From Fusicatenibacter saccharivorans (GTDB taxonomy: Bacteria > Bacillota > Clostridia > Lachnospirales > Lachnospiraceae), in contig NZ_JAQEGR010000014.1 of NCBI RefSeq assembly GCF_027667425.1, forward strand, positions 38,534 through 102,533: a stretch of 64,000 nucleotides of DNA, given 5' to 3'. Below the pieces are notes generated by a model. It worked only from the letters and a program-made list of their open reading frames with translations, was not told the origin of the DNA and did not search any database. Each line of letters opens with the position of its first letter. Position 1 is the first letter of the stretch. The translations under genes were made by a program, and so were the position numbers. Below, one piece after another: positions 51,766 to 60,365 of the stretch.

Positions 51766-52677
51766 TCAGCCCTTGACTGCACCGATCGTAACACCTTTTG
51801 CGAAGTATTTCTGCAGGAAAGGATATACGCACAGCAACGGGAATGCGGAAACAACTACAACGCAGTATTTTAACTGCTCAGCCAGTTTCTGTTTTGTTAC
51901 CATCTCAGAAGCACTACTTCCCATCTGGTTGGACTGGTTCATCAGTACCAGGTTTCGAAGAACGACCTGAAGAGGCATCTTACTGTCATCCTGCAGGAAC
52001 ATCAGTGCGTTGAAGAACTGGTTCCACATTGCGGTTGCATAGAACAGACACATAACTGCGATGATGGTTTTCGACAGCGGAATTGCAATTTTGAAGAAGA
52101 ATCCAAAATCGCTGCAGCCGTCGATTTTTGCTGCTTCGAGAAGCTCGACCGGAATACCGCTTTCAAAGAAAGAGCGGCATACGATCAGGTTGTAAGCAGA
52201 TACTGCTACCGGAAGAACCATAGCCCATGTTGTGTTGTAGATGTGCAGCTGCTGTACCGTTAAGTACATCGGAATCATACCGCCGCTGAAGAACATCGTG
52301 AAGGTGAACAGGAACATGATCGGTTTTCTTCCTACCATATCGTATCTGGAAAGTGCATAGCCGGCCGGAATGGTGCAGACCAGGGAAATCAGCGTTCCTA
52401 TTACGGTATACTTGATGGTGTTTGCATAGCCGGTCCAGAGCGGCTGATATTTCAGTGTGGTTTCATATCCGTTGGTGTACCACGCTTCCGGATAGAGAAG
52501 GAATTTACCGGAGCTTACAACAATCGGGTCTGTAACAGATGCCAGAAGCACGTAGTACAGAGGATATACAATTGCGATACAGACAAGGATCATGATAACG
52601 GTATTGATCACAGTAAAGACCTTGTCTCCCGTACTCATTTTTACTTTTTTCTTTTTCACAGTGTTATTATTTGCCAT
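51766..52677 (-). CDS. carbohydrate ABC transporter permease, LplC type
   Basis: A 303-residue permease with six membrane helices. The ATPase-contact loop is FFESGIPVELLEAAKIDGCSDFGFFFKIAIPLS (residues about 170-202), and the protein ends KYFAKGVTIGAVKG as typical for the C-type permease of this family. Nineteen bases separate it from the B permease upstream. Confidence 0.92.
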   Translation of the reverse strand: MANNNTVKKKKVKMSTGDKVFTVINTVIMILVCIAIVYPLYYVLLASVTDPIVVSSGKFLLYPEAWYTNGYETTLKYQPLWTGYANTIKYTVIGTLISLVCTIPAGYALSRYDMVGRKPIMFLFTFTMFFSGGMIPMYLTVQQLHIYNTTWAMVLPVAVSAYNLIVCRSFFESGIPVELLEAAKIDGCSDFGFFFKIAIPLSKTIIAVMCLFYATAMWNQFFNALMFLQDDSKMPLQVVLRNLVLMNQSNQMGSSASEMVTKQKLAEQLKYCVVVVSAFPLLCVYPFLQKYFAKGVTIGAVKG

Positions 52678-52696
52678 TTTTCAAGCCCCCTGACTC

Positions 52697-53638
52697 TTAG
52701 AAAATACTGATATCGCTGGTCTTCTTTGCAACTGCGTTTGTGATAACCAGAATAATGAAGTTTACAACGGAGTTAAATAAGCCAACGGCTGTCGCAAAAC
52801 TGTACTGTGCGGTCTGGAGACCTACTTTGTATACGTATGTCGAAATGATCTCACTGACGGTTGTGTTGGTACCGTTCTGCATCAGATAAGCTTTCTCATA
52901 TCCCACGTTCATAATGTTACCTACCTGAAGGATCAGCATCAGGATGATGGTCGGCATAATCAGAGGTAAATCAATGTAAAGGATCTTCTGAAATCTGGAA
53001 GCACCATCCATCGTTGCTGCTTCGTAATATTCCGGGCTGATTGCGGTCAGTGCTGCGATGAAGATGATGGCGTTGAATCCCATCGTCTGCCAGATGTTAC
53101 TTCCGATGAAAAGTTTGCGGAAGTACTCCGGAAGGCTGGTGAACATGATTGCTTTTCCGCCGGCTCCCATAACCGCGTGGTTTACAAGACCGTTTGCGGA
53201 AAACAGTACGGAAATCAGGCTGACTACAACTACGTTTGACATAAAGTACGGTGCGTAGGAGATGGTCTGGATGATTCGTCTCGGTCCGCTTCTCTGTACC
53301 TGGTTCAGTAAGAGTGCGAAGATAACCGGAATCGGGAATCCGATGATCAGGCTCTCCAGACTGATGACGATCGTGTTCTTGATTGCCGTCATGGCAATAC
53401 TGGTACTGAAGAACATCTTGAAATACTTGAAGATCGGATCTGCCCACGGACTTCCCATGATTCCCATGCGGCCTTTAAAATCTTTAAAGGCGATGATCAG
53501 ACCGTACATTGGATAGTAAGCAAAAACGATCAGCCAGATCAGTGCAGGAATCAGCAGGATGTACAGCTGCCAGCACGAGAGCGCTTTTTTCAATTTTCCA
53601 CTTTCTGCCGTTTTCGGCGATGACGTTTTTTTCTTCAT
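52697..53638 (-). CDS. carbohydrate ABC transporter permease, LplB type
   Basis: A 313-residue permease, six helices, starting with a basic cytosolic tail. YPMYGLIIAFKDFKGRMGI and the coupling loop ISPEYYEAATMDGASRFQKIL are family signatures. First gene of the sugar run; promoter and operator lie about 100 bases upstream. The transporter set has no ATP-binding gene here, so it must use a shared ATPase encoded elsewhere. Confidence 0.92.
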   Translation of the reverse strand: MKKKTSSPKTAESGKLKKALSCWQLYILLIPALIWLIVFAYYPMYGLIIAFKDFKGRMGIMGSPWADPIFKYFKMFFSTSIAMTAIKNTIVISLESLIIGFPIPVIFALLLNQVQRSGPRRIIQTISYAPYFMSNVVVVSLISVLFSANGLVNHAVMGAGGKAIMFTSLPEYFRKLFIGSNIWQTMGFNAIIFIAALTAISPEYYEAATMDGASRFQKILYIDLPLIMPTIILMLILQVGNIMNVGYEKAYLMQNGTNTTVSEIISTYVYKVGLQTAQYSFATAVGLFNSVVNFIILVITNAVAKKTSDISIF

Positions 53639-53720
53639 AGTTCCCTCCTTATTTCTCTAAAAGCTTTACCAACCGCTTTTCGTTCCACATTTGCATCGTT
53701 TCCGTTTTGGCACTTTGCCT

Positions 53721-53772
53721 TGTGGAACCTGTTCCATACCTGTATCATAGTACGCAGTTCGCCCAATGTCAA
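53721..53772 (-). promoter_or_regulatory. promoter and LacI operator of the sugar operon
   Basis: Minus-strand TTGACA (53767-53772) and TATGAT (53744-53749) are 17 bases apart. TGTGGAACCTGTTCCATA (53721-53738) is a near-perfect palindrome at the transcription start. A matching palindrome lies before lacI at 55309-55326. A half-site CGTTCCACA is at 53681-53689. Confidence 0.8.
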
Positions 53773-54077
53773 CAAATCATCAATATTTTTTCGTCATTTT
53801 CAATATTTTCACAATTTATATTTCGTGTTTTTGTGCAATATGTATCTTATTTTTTCATAGAACTCACACATATTTTTTTCCTTCTCTCATTCTTCTGTTC
53901 CACATATTCCGCTGTTCCATGTATTTCTGTTCCATATGTTCCACTTTTCCGTTTTTCACTATTTTTTCGGCAATTGCAACTGTTTCAGCGGCGATTTCAT
54001 GCCTTTTTGCTCCGTCTTTCTGTCTTTTTGCCGCATATCAGTTGATTTTATTTCATTTTTATTTTATATACAAGAAC

Positions 54078-54140
54078 GAATCCTGCTACGGAGGGCTTTT
54101 TAAATTTACAGAAAAATTCAACGAGGTTTCCTGTAAATTT
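54078..54140. repeat. interspersed palindromic repeat, short copy
   Basis: GAATCCTGCTACGG (54078-54091) joins directly to GAGGGCTTTTTAAATTTACAG; the hairpin arms ATTTACA and TTTCCTGTAAAT with loop core TTCAACGA match 4481-4515 with few changes. Lies beside the lacI terminator. The rest of 53773-54077 is AT-rich and holds no gene. Confidence 0.65.
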
Positions 54141-54179
54141 AAAAAAGAGACACCCTCTCTTTTCAGATCGAGTGTCTCT
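54141..54179 (-). terminator. terminator of lacI
   Basis: AGAGACAC (54146-54153) pairs with GTGTCTCT (54172-54179); on the minus strand the stem is followed by TTTTTT. Confidence 0.75.
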
Positions 54180-54255
54180 GATATCTGTTCTTCTTTTGTT
54201 CTATCGCAATTCCGGAGAATGATGCAAAATTCGGCGATTCCCTGTTTTGTTACCT

Positions 54256-55233
54256 TCAGGTACTTTCTCCTTTTCGGAAGGTCACATCCACAATCTGCTC
54301 CATCTCCTCAATCTTCTTTCCATCAATCATGCGGATGATGGTGTCCACGCTCCGCTTTGCGATTTCCGGCACATTCTGACGGACCGTCGTCAGCTCCGGT
54401 GTCAAAAAGCGGGTAAAATCCAGACCGTCGTAGCCGACCACCTTCAGTTTTTTCGGAATCTTGATTCCTTTTTTCTGCAGCATCTTCATGCACACTGCCG
54501 CTGTGACATCGGCTGTAAAGAGTCCATCAATTCCATCAAAATGGCTGATGTATTTTTTCCAGATCGTCGGGCCGCTCTGGAAATTCGGAATCTTGCTTCC
54601 GCCACCAATCGCTGTAACTTTACATTTATGCTGTTTGCAGACTTCCGCAAACCGTCGGTAACGATCCATCGAGTAACCACGCTCTGTTGCACTCGACACA
54701 AAATAGACCACGCTCTTACATCCGGCGCTCAAAAGTGCCTGCGCCGCAAGCTCACCGCCGCGCTTATGGTCGGAATGTATACACGGAATCCCCTCGGTGA
54801 CGTAGCGGTCAACCATGACAATCGGACGATGAATTTCCGCCAGGCTGATAGAAGACGGAATATCCGCACAGCAGATAATGCCGTCCATGACATTTCGCTG
54901 CAGCATTTCCACAAATTCCTCGATGCGGTTCGGATTGTCCCCAACCTCGCAGAGCATACACTTGTAGCCATTCGTGTACAGATTATTCTCGACATGTTTC
55001 ACCAGAGATGTCATAAACGGATGTGAAAGATTCGTAACAACAATTCCGATAAAACCGGACTTGTTGTGGAACAGGTTCTGGGCGAGTTCGTTTGGTTTGT
55101 AGTTCAGCTCCTCCACCGCCTGCATGATTTTCTGTTTTGTTTCATCGGAAATATACCCACTTCCATTGAGTGCACGGGATACCGTTCCGATTCCTACTCC
55201 CGCTTTGATCGCGACATCTCTAATACTTGCCAT
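54256..55233 (-). CDS. LacI family repressor of the sugar operon
   Basis: A 325-residue regulator. The helix-turn-helix is IRDVAIKAGVGIGTVSRALN, followed by the hinge LNYKPNELAQNLF. The C-terminal domain is a periplasmic-binding-protein fold (GIVVTNLSHPF, GYDGLDFTRFLTPELTTV). Operators of the form TGTGGAnC-n-GTTCCACA are seen at its own promoter and at that of the permease operon, which it overlaps functionally by only 600 bases. The inducer is probably a fructo-oligosaccharide or its product. Confidence 0.9.
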   Translation of the reverse strand: MASIRDVAIKAGVGIGTVSRALNGSGYISDETKQKIMQAVEELNYKPNELAQNLFHNKSGFIGIVVTNLSHPFMTSLVKHVENNLYTNGYKCMLCEVGDNPNRIEEFVEMLQRNVMDGIICCADIPSSISLAEIHRPIVMVDRYVTEGIPCIHSDHKRGGELAAQALLSAGCKSVVYFVSSATERGYSMDRYRRFAEVCKQHKCKVTAIGGGSKIPNFQSGPTIWKKYISHFDGIDGLFTADVTAAVCMKMLQKKGIKIPKKLKVVGYDGLDFTRFLTPELTTVRQNVPEIAKRSVDTIIRMIDGKKIEEMEQIVDVTFRKGEST

Positions 55234-55308
55234 AGTTTCTCCTAACTCCTATTCTGACACTGGGCTGTTTTCTACTGACTCGTTCCGGCTTTTCCCCCGC
55301 TGCCGGTC

Positions 55309-55371
55309 TGTGGAGCCCGTTCCACAATGCTTGATTACTTTTATTTTAAAGCACCGCAATCTACAAATCAA
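55309..55371 (-). promoter_or_regulatory. lacI promoter with operator
   Basis: Minus-strand TTGATT (55366-55371) and TAAAAT (55343-55348), 17-base spacer. The operator TGTGGAGCCCGTTCCACA (55309-55326) lies about 16 bases after the -10, indicating autoregulation. Confidence 0.75.
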
Positions 55372-55409
55372 GTTAAAAGCTGAAAATTTAAGTACAAAAA
55401 AACAAGCGA

Positions 55410-55453
55410 CTGTTTGGATCATTTCCCTTTTTCTGGTGAAACCATCCAAACAG
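55410..55453 (-). terminator. terminator of the PadR-HAAS-DUF4097 operon
   Basis: CTGTTTGGAT (55410-55419) pairs with ATCCAAACAG (55444-55453); on the minus strand a T7 run follows a few bases later. Confidence 0.7.
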
Positions 55454-55562
55454 CCTCCTGTGTTTTTGTCACTTTTGTCTTATTTTCCAAAAACGCTCAT
55501 TCATGCGGGCATGCTTTGCGATTTTTCTGGAATTTCATATGCCCCTGAACAGTCACAAACGC

Positions 55563-56492
55563 TTAATCGTTTTCCAACGAGATATCACCATCCTTTGTCA
55601 TCAGTGTGATTCTGCCCGCAGCCTGATCCGGTACATAAGAAAAGCTCTGCTCGTCCTCCTCTTTCTGCATCAGATTCTCCATGGTATCCGGTACATCGAT
55701 CTCCCCAAAATCTGTCTTTGCCGTAATTTCCAGCCGTTCCAGATCTTTTTTACCCAGTTCAAGTTCAATATCGCCGTAAGAGTTTTCCACCGACACATCT
55801 CCGGAAAGCTTCGTATTTTGGATTTTCGCATCGCCATCCTCCAGCGTGATCGACCCATTTTCCCACGTTCCGCTCTTCAGTTCCACATCACCGTAATCTG
55901 CTTTGCATTTGATATTCTGCATGTCACATCCGAAAAGTGTGATATCTCCATCCGCATTTTGCAGTCTTCCGCTTTCCGCCTGGATGCCATTCATCTGCAC
56001 ATCACCGAATCCCATCGTTACCTCTATTTTTTTCAGTACCTTCTTTTCCGGTACATACAGAATCACTCCTGTTTCCGACTGTTTACCGCCACTTAAGATT
56101 TCTTCCGTAAAGTCAATATTAATGTAAATCGTATCGGACACTGCGCTTGTCTCTTCGATGCTCAGAACACCGTCCCGCACGCGATATTCCACTGCAGTCT
56201 CTCCTTTTTTCGACGGAATCCGCCAGGCGAGATAACAGGAATCGTCACCGGACGGAAGGATGTTCAGGTCGCCGATCGTAAGGTCTGCCTGCAGTTCATC
56301 AAAATCATCAAGTTTTATCTTTTCCTGTGTGGAAATGCCGTCTTCCTTCTTCGCAGAACCGCTCATCGCATTCAGATCATACGTTTCCGCGTATGCTTTT
56401 CCGCCGCTTGCCCATCCGCTGAACATCAGCACTGCACCGGCAATACAGCAGGCACATCCTGTCAGTAATGCTGTTTTTGTCCATTTTTTCAT
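55563..56492 (-). CDS. DUF4097 (adhesin-like beta-helix) membrane-anchored protein
   Basis: A 309-residue protein. Residues 8-30 form a hydrophobic anchor or signal segment. The remainder is a right-handed beta-solenoid with repeated short strands such as GDVQMNGIQ, GDITLFGCD, GDVELKSGT, GDAKIQNTK and GDIELELGK. This is the usual third member of PadR-HAAS operons. It probably senses or decorates the envelope. Its ATG overlaps the HAAS stop by 4 bases. Confidence 0.85.
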   Translation of the reverse strand: MKKWTKTALLTGCACCIAGAVLMFSGWASGGKAYAETYDLNAMSGSAKKEDGISTQEKIKLDDFDELQADLTIGDLNILPSGDDSCYLAWRIPSKKGETAVEYRVRDGVLSIEETSAVSDTIYINIDFTEEILSGGKQSETGVILYVPEKKVLKKIEVTMGFGDVQMNGIQAESGRLQNADGDITLFGCDMQNIKCKADYGDVELKSGTWENGSITLEDGDAKIQNTKLSGDVSVENSYGDIELELGKKDLERLEITAKTDFGEIDVPDTMENLMQKEEDEQSFSYVPDQAAGRITLMTKDGDISLEND

Positions 56493-57106
56493 GATCTGCT
56501 TCCTCCTTTTTTCGTTACCTTACGTGTACACCACACGAACAGCCGTCCCATCCATTTTGCAAAGTATACGCCGAACACCGCGCACAGAATACTGATTCCC
56601 AGCATGAAAACGCCCATTCCGGTAATAAAGCAGAATCCGCCGAAGGAAACCGAGACTGCCAGAATGCCGCGCAGCAGCATCTTAATTCCGGCGGCCACGC
56701 CGACAACTGCAATCAGAAAGACGCTCATATCAAGCAGTGCCGCACAGAGGGCCGCGCAGAGCAGAACAATGAGAATGCTGATCAGAATCGGGGCTCCGAT
56801 CGGGGCTGCAAGCAGGGCGAGAATCGCGATCCAGACGACGTTGGCGCCTGTCGTTTTTTTCTTCTCTTTCTGTTTTTCTTCCTTTTCCATTGCCTCGCGT
56901 TCATCTACTTTTTTGTCCAGAAGATTCCGCATCAGTTCGGCGGCTGCCTGTTTCGGTGTTCCAAGTTCTTTGATCACGGCCTGCTCATTTTCCGGACCGG
57001 CATCTGCAAAATACTCGGTGAAGTATTCCATCGCATCTTCATAGTCGCTCTGCGGAAGCTTCCTCAGATACTTTTCCAATTGTTTCAGATATTCCCCACT
57101 CGTCAT
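56489..57106 (-). CDS. HAAS-domain (DUF1700) membrane protein
   Basis: A 205-residue protein. The N-terminal HAAS domain (about 1-65: YLKQLEKYLRKLPQSDYEDAMEYFTEYF...LGTPKQAAAELM) is followed by a charged linker and about four membrane helices. The ATG at 57106 overlaps the padR stop (ATGA) and has GGAGG eight bases upstream; a GTG 15 bases earlier lies in that ribosome site. HAAS proteins transmit a signal to, or are controlled by, the PadR partner. Confidence 0.87.
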   Translation of the reverse strand: MTSGEYLKQLEKYLRKLPQSDYEDAMEYFTEYFADAGPENEQAVIKELGTPKQAAAELMRNLLDKKVDEREAMEKEEKQKEKKKTTGANVVWIAILALLAAPIGAPILISILIVLLCAALCAALLDMSVFLIAVVGVAAGIKMLLRGILAVSVSFGGFCFITGMGVFMLGISILCAVFGVYFAKWMGRLFVWCTRKVTKKGGSRS

Positions 57107-57420
57107 TCTTTTTTCCTCCACACGATAATGTCGTCAATGGTGTCACGGTAGGACTTCCATTCGCCCTGCAGGTACGCCATCTGTGTTTTTCCTGCTTCTG
57201 TGATCGAATAATACTTCCGTTTTCTGCCCTGGTACTCTGCGGAATACGTCGTCACGTAGCCCGCCTTTTCCAGTTTTTTCAGGATCGGGTACAGTGTCGA
57301 CTCTTTGATGTCGGCAACCAGTTTGATCGTCTGGCTGATTTCATATCCATAAGAATCTTCCCGATTCACAATCGACAGGATCATAAATTCGATCAGCAGT
57401 GCTGATACCGGAAAATACAT
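57103..57420 (-). CDS. PadR family transcriptional regulator
   Basis: A 105-residue winged-helix protein: EFMILSIVNREDSYGYEI, then KESTLYPILKKLEKAGYV (recognition helix) and the wing GRKRKYYSITEAGK. First gene of the three-gene set. A dyad with ATGTA-type half-sites lies across its promoter, so it is probably autoregulated. Confidence 0.92.
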   Translation of the reverse strand: MYFPVSALLIEFMILSIVNREDSYGYEISQTIKLVADIKESTLYPILKKLEKAGYVTTYSAEYQGRKRKYYSITEAGKTQMAYLQGEWKSYRDTIDDIIVWRKKE

Positions 57421-57444
57421 GAAAAACCACCTCCGTTAGTTTCT

Positions 57445-57508
57445 GATATGTAAAATATTTATATATATAATTTATACATATCATAAGACGATGGAGGTGG
57501 TTTGTCAA
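57445..57508 (-). promoter_or_regulatory. padR promoter and operator
   Basis: Minus-strand TTGACA (57503-57508) and TATGAT (57480-57485) with 17-base spacing. GATATGTA (57445-57452) and TACATATC (57475-57482) form a dyad over the -10 and start point, the usual PadR operator pattern. Confidence 0.75.
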
Positions 57509-57558
57509 GGGGAATATATAAAATTTTTACATATTCGCTGTCATGTCATCATCTGTGT

Positions 57559-57908
57559 TTATTTCAGGGCTTTTCCGGAACCGAATGCGTCGCCGACTTT
57601 GTCGCCCATGGCGAGATAGGTGTTGTTGACCGGGTCGAAGGCGATTGGTTTCAGTTTTTTCGGGTCGATCTTTCCGTCGGTCAGAACGCTCTCGTCTGCG
57701 CAGACGTTCACGATCTCGCCGACCAGAATGCCGTTGTCAAAGCTTTTCACTTTGCACTCCAGTGCCATCGGAAGCTCTCATTGAAATCTGTGACTACACC
57801 CCATGCAGCATTCATGGCATCCGGGTTGCCATCTTTGTCGTATGTTGCAATAATCAGAACCGGAAGTGGATACATGTTTGGTTTTGCTCCAAAATTTACT
57901 CTGCTCAT
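57559..57908 (-). pseudogene. flavin reductase family pseudogene with internal deletion
   Basis: From the ATG at 57908 (AGGAGG upstream) the frame reads MSRVNFGAKPNMYPLPVLII...DAMNAAWGVVTDFNE, the start of a flavin-reductase-like FMN-binding protein. It then jumps to a second frame reading ELPMALECKVKSFDNGILVG up to the stop at 57559, which is the normal C-terminal half. About 60 middle codons are missing and the frame is shifted at the junction (57779-57790). The remaining 115 or so codons cannot make the fold. Confidence 0.85.
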
Positions 57909-57993
57909 GGTTGTTCCTCCTGTTTTGCTTGATTTTCTTTATTATAACGCTTACAGCAAACTTTAACACAAGAGATTTTCTCTGCAAATTTTC

Positions 57994-59118
57994 TTAATCG
58001 TTTAATTTTCTCGTCATATCATGCCATTCCTCGCCGCCCCAGGTGGATGCGGAGATTCCCTCGTCGCGGAAATTCATCTTTTTGTACATCTCCACCTTAT
58101 CCTGCAGGCAGGTCAGAATGAGCTGTTTTCTTCCGTTTTTCTGTTCCCGGCGGCTGTACTCTTCCATCAGCGCGCGGGCGATTCCCTGGCCGCGGTATTC
58201 CGGCAGGACACTGAGACCCAGCAGCATGACGTTTTCTCCCTTCGGGTCGTACAGACTGATTTCATCGAAAAAGGCATCACGGAATTTTGTCTCGTTTGTT
58301 GCAAGTCCGTTCAGCGTTCCGGCGATTTTTCCGGTTTCTTTGTCTACTGCCGCCAGAAACAGCTCCGGCGCGTACTGCACCCGCTCGCGCATGCTCTTTT
58401 CGGAGCACGCCTCATTCGGCGGAAAGCACGCCAGCTCAATGGCAACGCCCTGTTCCATTTCATCCTGGCGGATGGTTCGAAGTTCATATCGTTCCATTTT
58501 ATGGTATTCCTCCATTGCCCGCTCAAAAAACTGCAGAAAACCGTCTTCCACGGCAAGCTGATCGAGCGCGGCTTCTTGCTCATTCAGATCGTAATAATAT
58601 TTTCCGGTCCGCAGATCGATCGACAGACGGTCGAGCGGAAAGCCTTTTTTGCTCATCGGATGGGGTGTGCTGACCATGCGGAAAGGAGCGCTCTCCATTG
58701 ACGGGTCCATCGCGTCATAGCGGTGGTCCGCATCAAGAATCAGCGAAACTGCGTTTTTGTAGCGTCCCGTCAGGCCGCCGTACTTTTCTGCAAGGGCAGC
58801 GTAATGCGCGGTCATTTCTTCATCGGACAGATACTTTCCGTTCACGGTCCGCACATGGACGCCGGGCTGGTCGTCCTCTGCCACGTTGTCAAAATACAGA
58901 CCGGAATCACAGGAGAACACCGGCATATGAAGCGCGTTGAAATACGCCTCCACCTTTTTCCTGGCATTTTCCAGCGGCGTTTTTCCATCCTCGATAATCT
59001 CTGGCTGCTTAACACCGCCAAGATCTTTCAGCCCGATCAGCTCAATCCCAAGACCGGCAAGGCGATGACGCATCGCGTCGAGTTTTGCCGGGTTGCCGGT
59101 TCCGTACAGTAACTTCAT
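57994..59118 (-). CDS. HAM1/RdgB-type nucleotide pyrophosphatase fused to a GNAT acetyltransferase
   Basis: A 374-residue two-domain protein. Residues 1-200 resemble ITPase/HAM1: GTGNPAKLDAM nucleotide loop, ENARKKVEAYF, and SCDSGLYFDN with the catalytic Asp; the usual late SHR motif is not clear. Residues about 210-374 are a GNAT with LLGLSVLPEYRGQGIARALM as the acetyl-CoA loop. HAM1 enzymes clear ITP/XTP; why a GNAT is attached is unknown. Twelve bases after the PfkB gene stop; AGAAGGGGG precedes the ATG. Confidence 0.8.
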   Translation of the reverse strand: MKLLYGTGNPAKLDAMRHRLAGLGIELIGLKDLGGVKQPEIIEDGKTPLENARKKVEAYFNALHMPVFSCDSGLYFDNVAEDDQPGVHVRTVNGKYLSDEEMTAHYAALAEKYGGLTGRYKNAVSLILDADHRYDAMDPSMESAPFRMVSTPHPMSKKGFPLDRLSIDLRTGKYYYDLNEQEAALDQLAVEDGFLQFFERAMEEYHKMERYELRTIRQDEMEQGVAIELACFPPNEACSEKSMRERVQYAPELFLAAVDKETGKIAGTLNGLATNETKFRDAFFDEISLYDPKGENVMLLGLSVLPEYRGQGIARALMEEYSRREQKNGRKQLILTCLQDKVEMYKKMNFRDEGISASTWGGEEWHDMTRKLND

Positions 59119-59130
59119 TTCTGCCCCCTT

Positions 59131-60066
59131 CTATGCCTCGATGCCGAACTCTTCCGGGCGGAAGCGCGGGCAGACATTTTCCGACGATGTGATGACGGAT
59201 GCAGCAAGACGCGTACCGATTTCAACTGCCTGGCCAAGCGTTTTTCCATAGGTCAGACCGGCGGAAACACCTGCACAGAACGCATCACCGGCTCCTGTTG
59301 TATCTTTTACCTGTACTTTCTGCGCCGGGCAGAAGCCGCTCTCTCCGTCTGCTTCCGCATAAACCACTCCGTCGCCGCCCATTGTTACGACCATGGCCGG
59401 AACATTTGCTGCTTTCAGACGCTCGGCGAGAATCTTTTCCATCTCGACCGGTGTTTTTTCGCTGTAATCATCGGAGAAGAAAACGCCTGCCTCGAGCTGG
59501 TTGCAGATCAGGCAGTCAAATTTCTGCAGAAGATCTCTTCTGCTGACCGCGATGTTCATGTTGCTGACAACGCCGTACAATTTTTTATCGTATTTTTCAC
59601 AGAGCTGTACCAGCTTTTTGATGATCTCTTTGTCCATATCGATCTCTGCCACAATGGAATCGCAGTTTTCGATAATTTCATCTCCGTTTTCTTCCAGAAT
59701 ATCGAGAATCGGCATCAGGTTCGGGCGCTGGGAAATGGAGCCCGCCAGGTCACCGTTGTGATCGAAGACAGCAAGCCATGTTCCCATACCGTTCGGGATT
59801 TCTTTCATGTATTCGGTATTGACTTTGTGGCGCTGCAGTTTGCGCACAACATCCTCGCCGAGTGCGGTATTATCCGCGATTCCAAGGAAGGTCGGGCGCA
59901 GTTCCAGGTTTGCGATATCCTCCACCACGTTTCGGCTCACACCGCCGTGGATGTATTCGACATGGCCGGCGTTTCTGCCGTCCGGGACGTAGATGTCCTC
60001 TGGAAAACCTTTGATATCCACAAAAACTGCTCCTAATACTACGATTCCATTTTTATTTACTGCCAT
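59131..60066 (-). CDS. PfkB family carbohydrate/nucleoside kinase
   Basis: A 311-residue ribokinase-fold enzyme. The N-terminal GG motif region is YIHGGVSRNVVEDIANL, and the catalytic anion hole and base are VKDTTGAGDAFCAGV (Asp about 253). It phosphorylates a sugar or nucleoside; the HGGVSRNV variant and pairing with a HAM1-type nucleotidase gene suggest a nucleoside such as pseudouridine, but this is weak. ATG at 60066 follows AGGAGAGG. Confidence 0.85.
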   Translation of the reverse strand: MAVNKNGIVVLGAVFVDIKGFPEDIYVPDGRNAGHVEYIHGGVSRNVVEDIANLELRPTFLGIADNTALGEDVVRKLQRHKVNTEYMKEIPNGMGTWLAVFDHNGDLAGSISQRPNLMPILDILEENGDEIIENCDSIVAEIDMDKEIIKKLVQLCEKYDKKLYGVVSNMNIAVSRRDLLQKFDCLICNQLEAGVFFSDDYSEKTPVEMEKILAERLKAANVPAMVVTMGGDGVVYAEADGESGFCPAQKVQVKDTTGAGDAFCAGVSAGLTYGKTLGQAVEIGTRLAASVITSSENVCPRFRPEEFGIEA

Positions 60067-60195
60067 GTTTCTTTTTTCCTCTCCTGTTTTTTCATTCCTT
60101 CTTTTTTCAGACAAGCCTCTTCGTCTGTTTCACGAAATTTCTGTCTTATCAGCATCCAAATAATGCAAGGCACTTTTACATTGCTGCTCTCTGCT

Positions 60196-60365
60196 ACTGT
60201 CTCGACAGTTGAGACAGTGAAGAACGCTCAACTCCTACACAATCCATCCGCTCTGACCTCTGATTGGCCATACACTCGCAGGGAGTTGAGTTGCCGGATT
60301 TCACCGTCTCGACCTGGAAGCTGGTCCTTATTTCTTTGTTTTGACATCAAGACTACCGTCTCAAC
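60196..60365. other. four copies of GTYGAGACRGT at the recombinase 3' end (possible att region)
   Basis: The 8-base core GTYGAGAC occurs at 60199-60206, 60306-60313 and 60358-60365 on the minus strand and 60208-60215 on the plus strand, each continued by RGTRR. The two outermost copies form an inverted pair (ACTGTCTC 60196-60203, GAGACAGT 60211-60218). Serine recombinase att sites lie next to the recombinase gene, so this probably marks the left end of the element. Confidence 0.5.

Noticed and set aside
57425..57501. RBS sequestration of padR by CCACCTCC upstream pairing with GGAGGTGG
   Set aside because: The second arm lies in the spacer between -35 and -10 of the promoter, so it is not in the transcript.
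57559..57768. A separate 69-codon gene
   Set aside because: It is the out-of-frame C-terminal half of the flavin reductase pseudogene; its apparent ATG is an internal Met.
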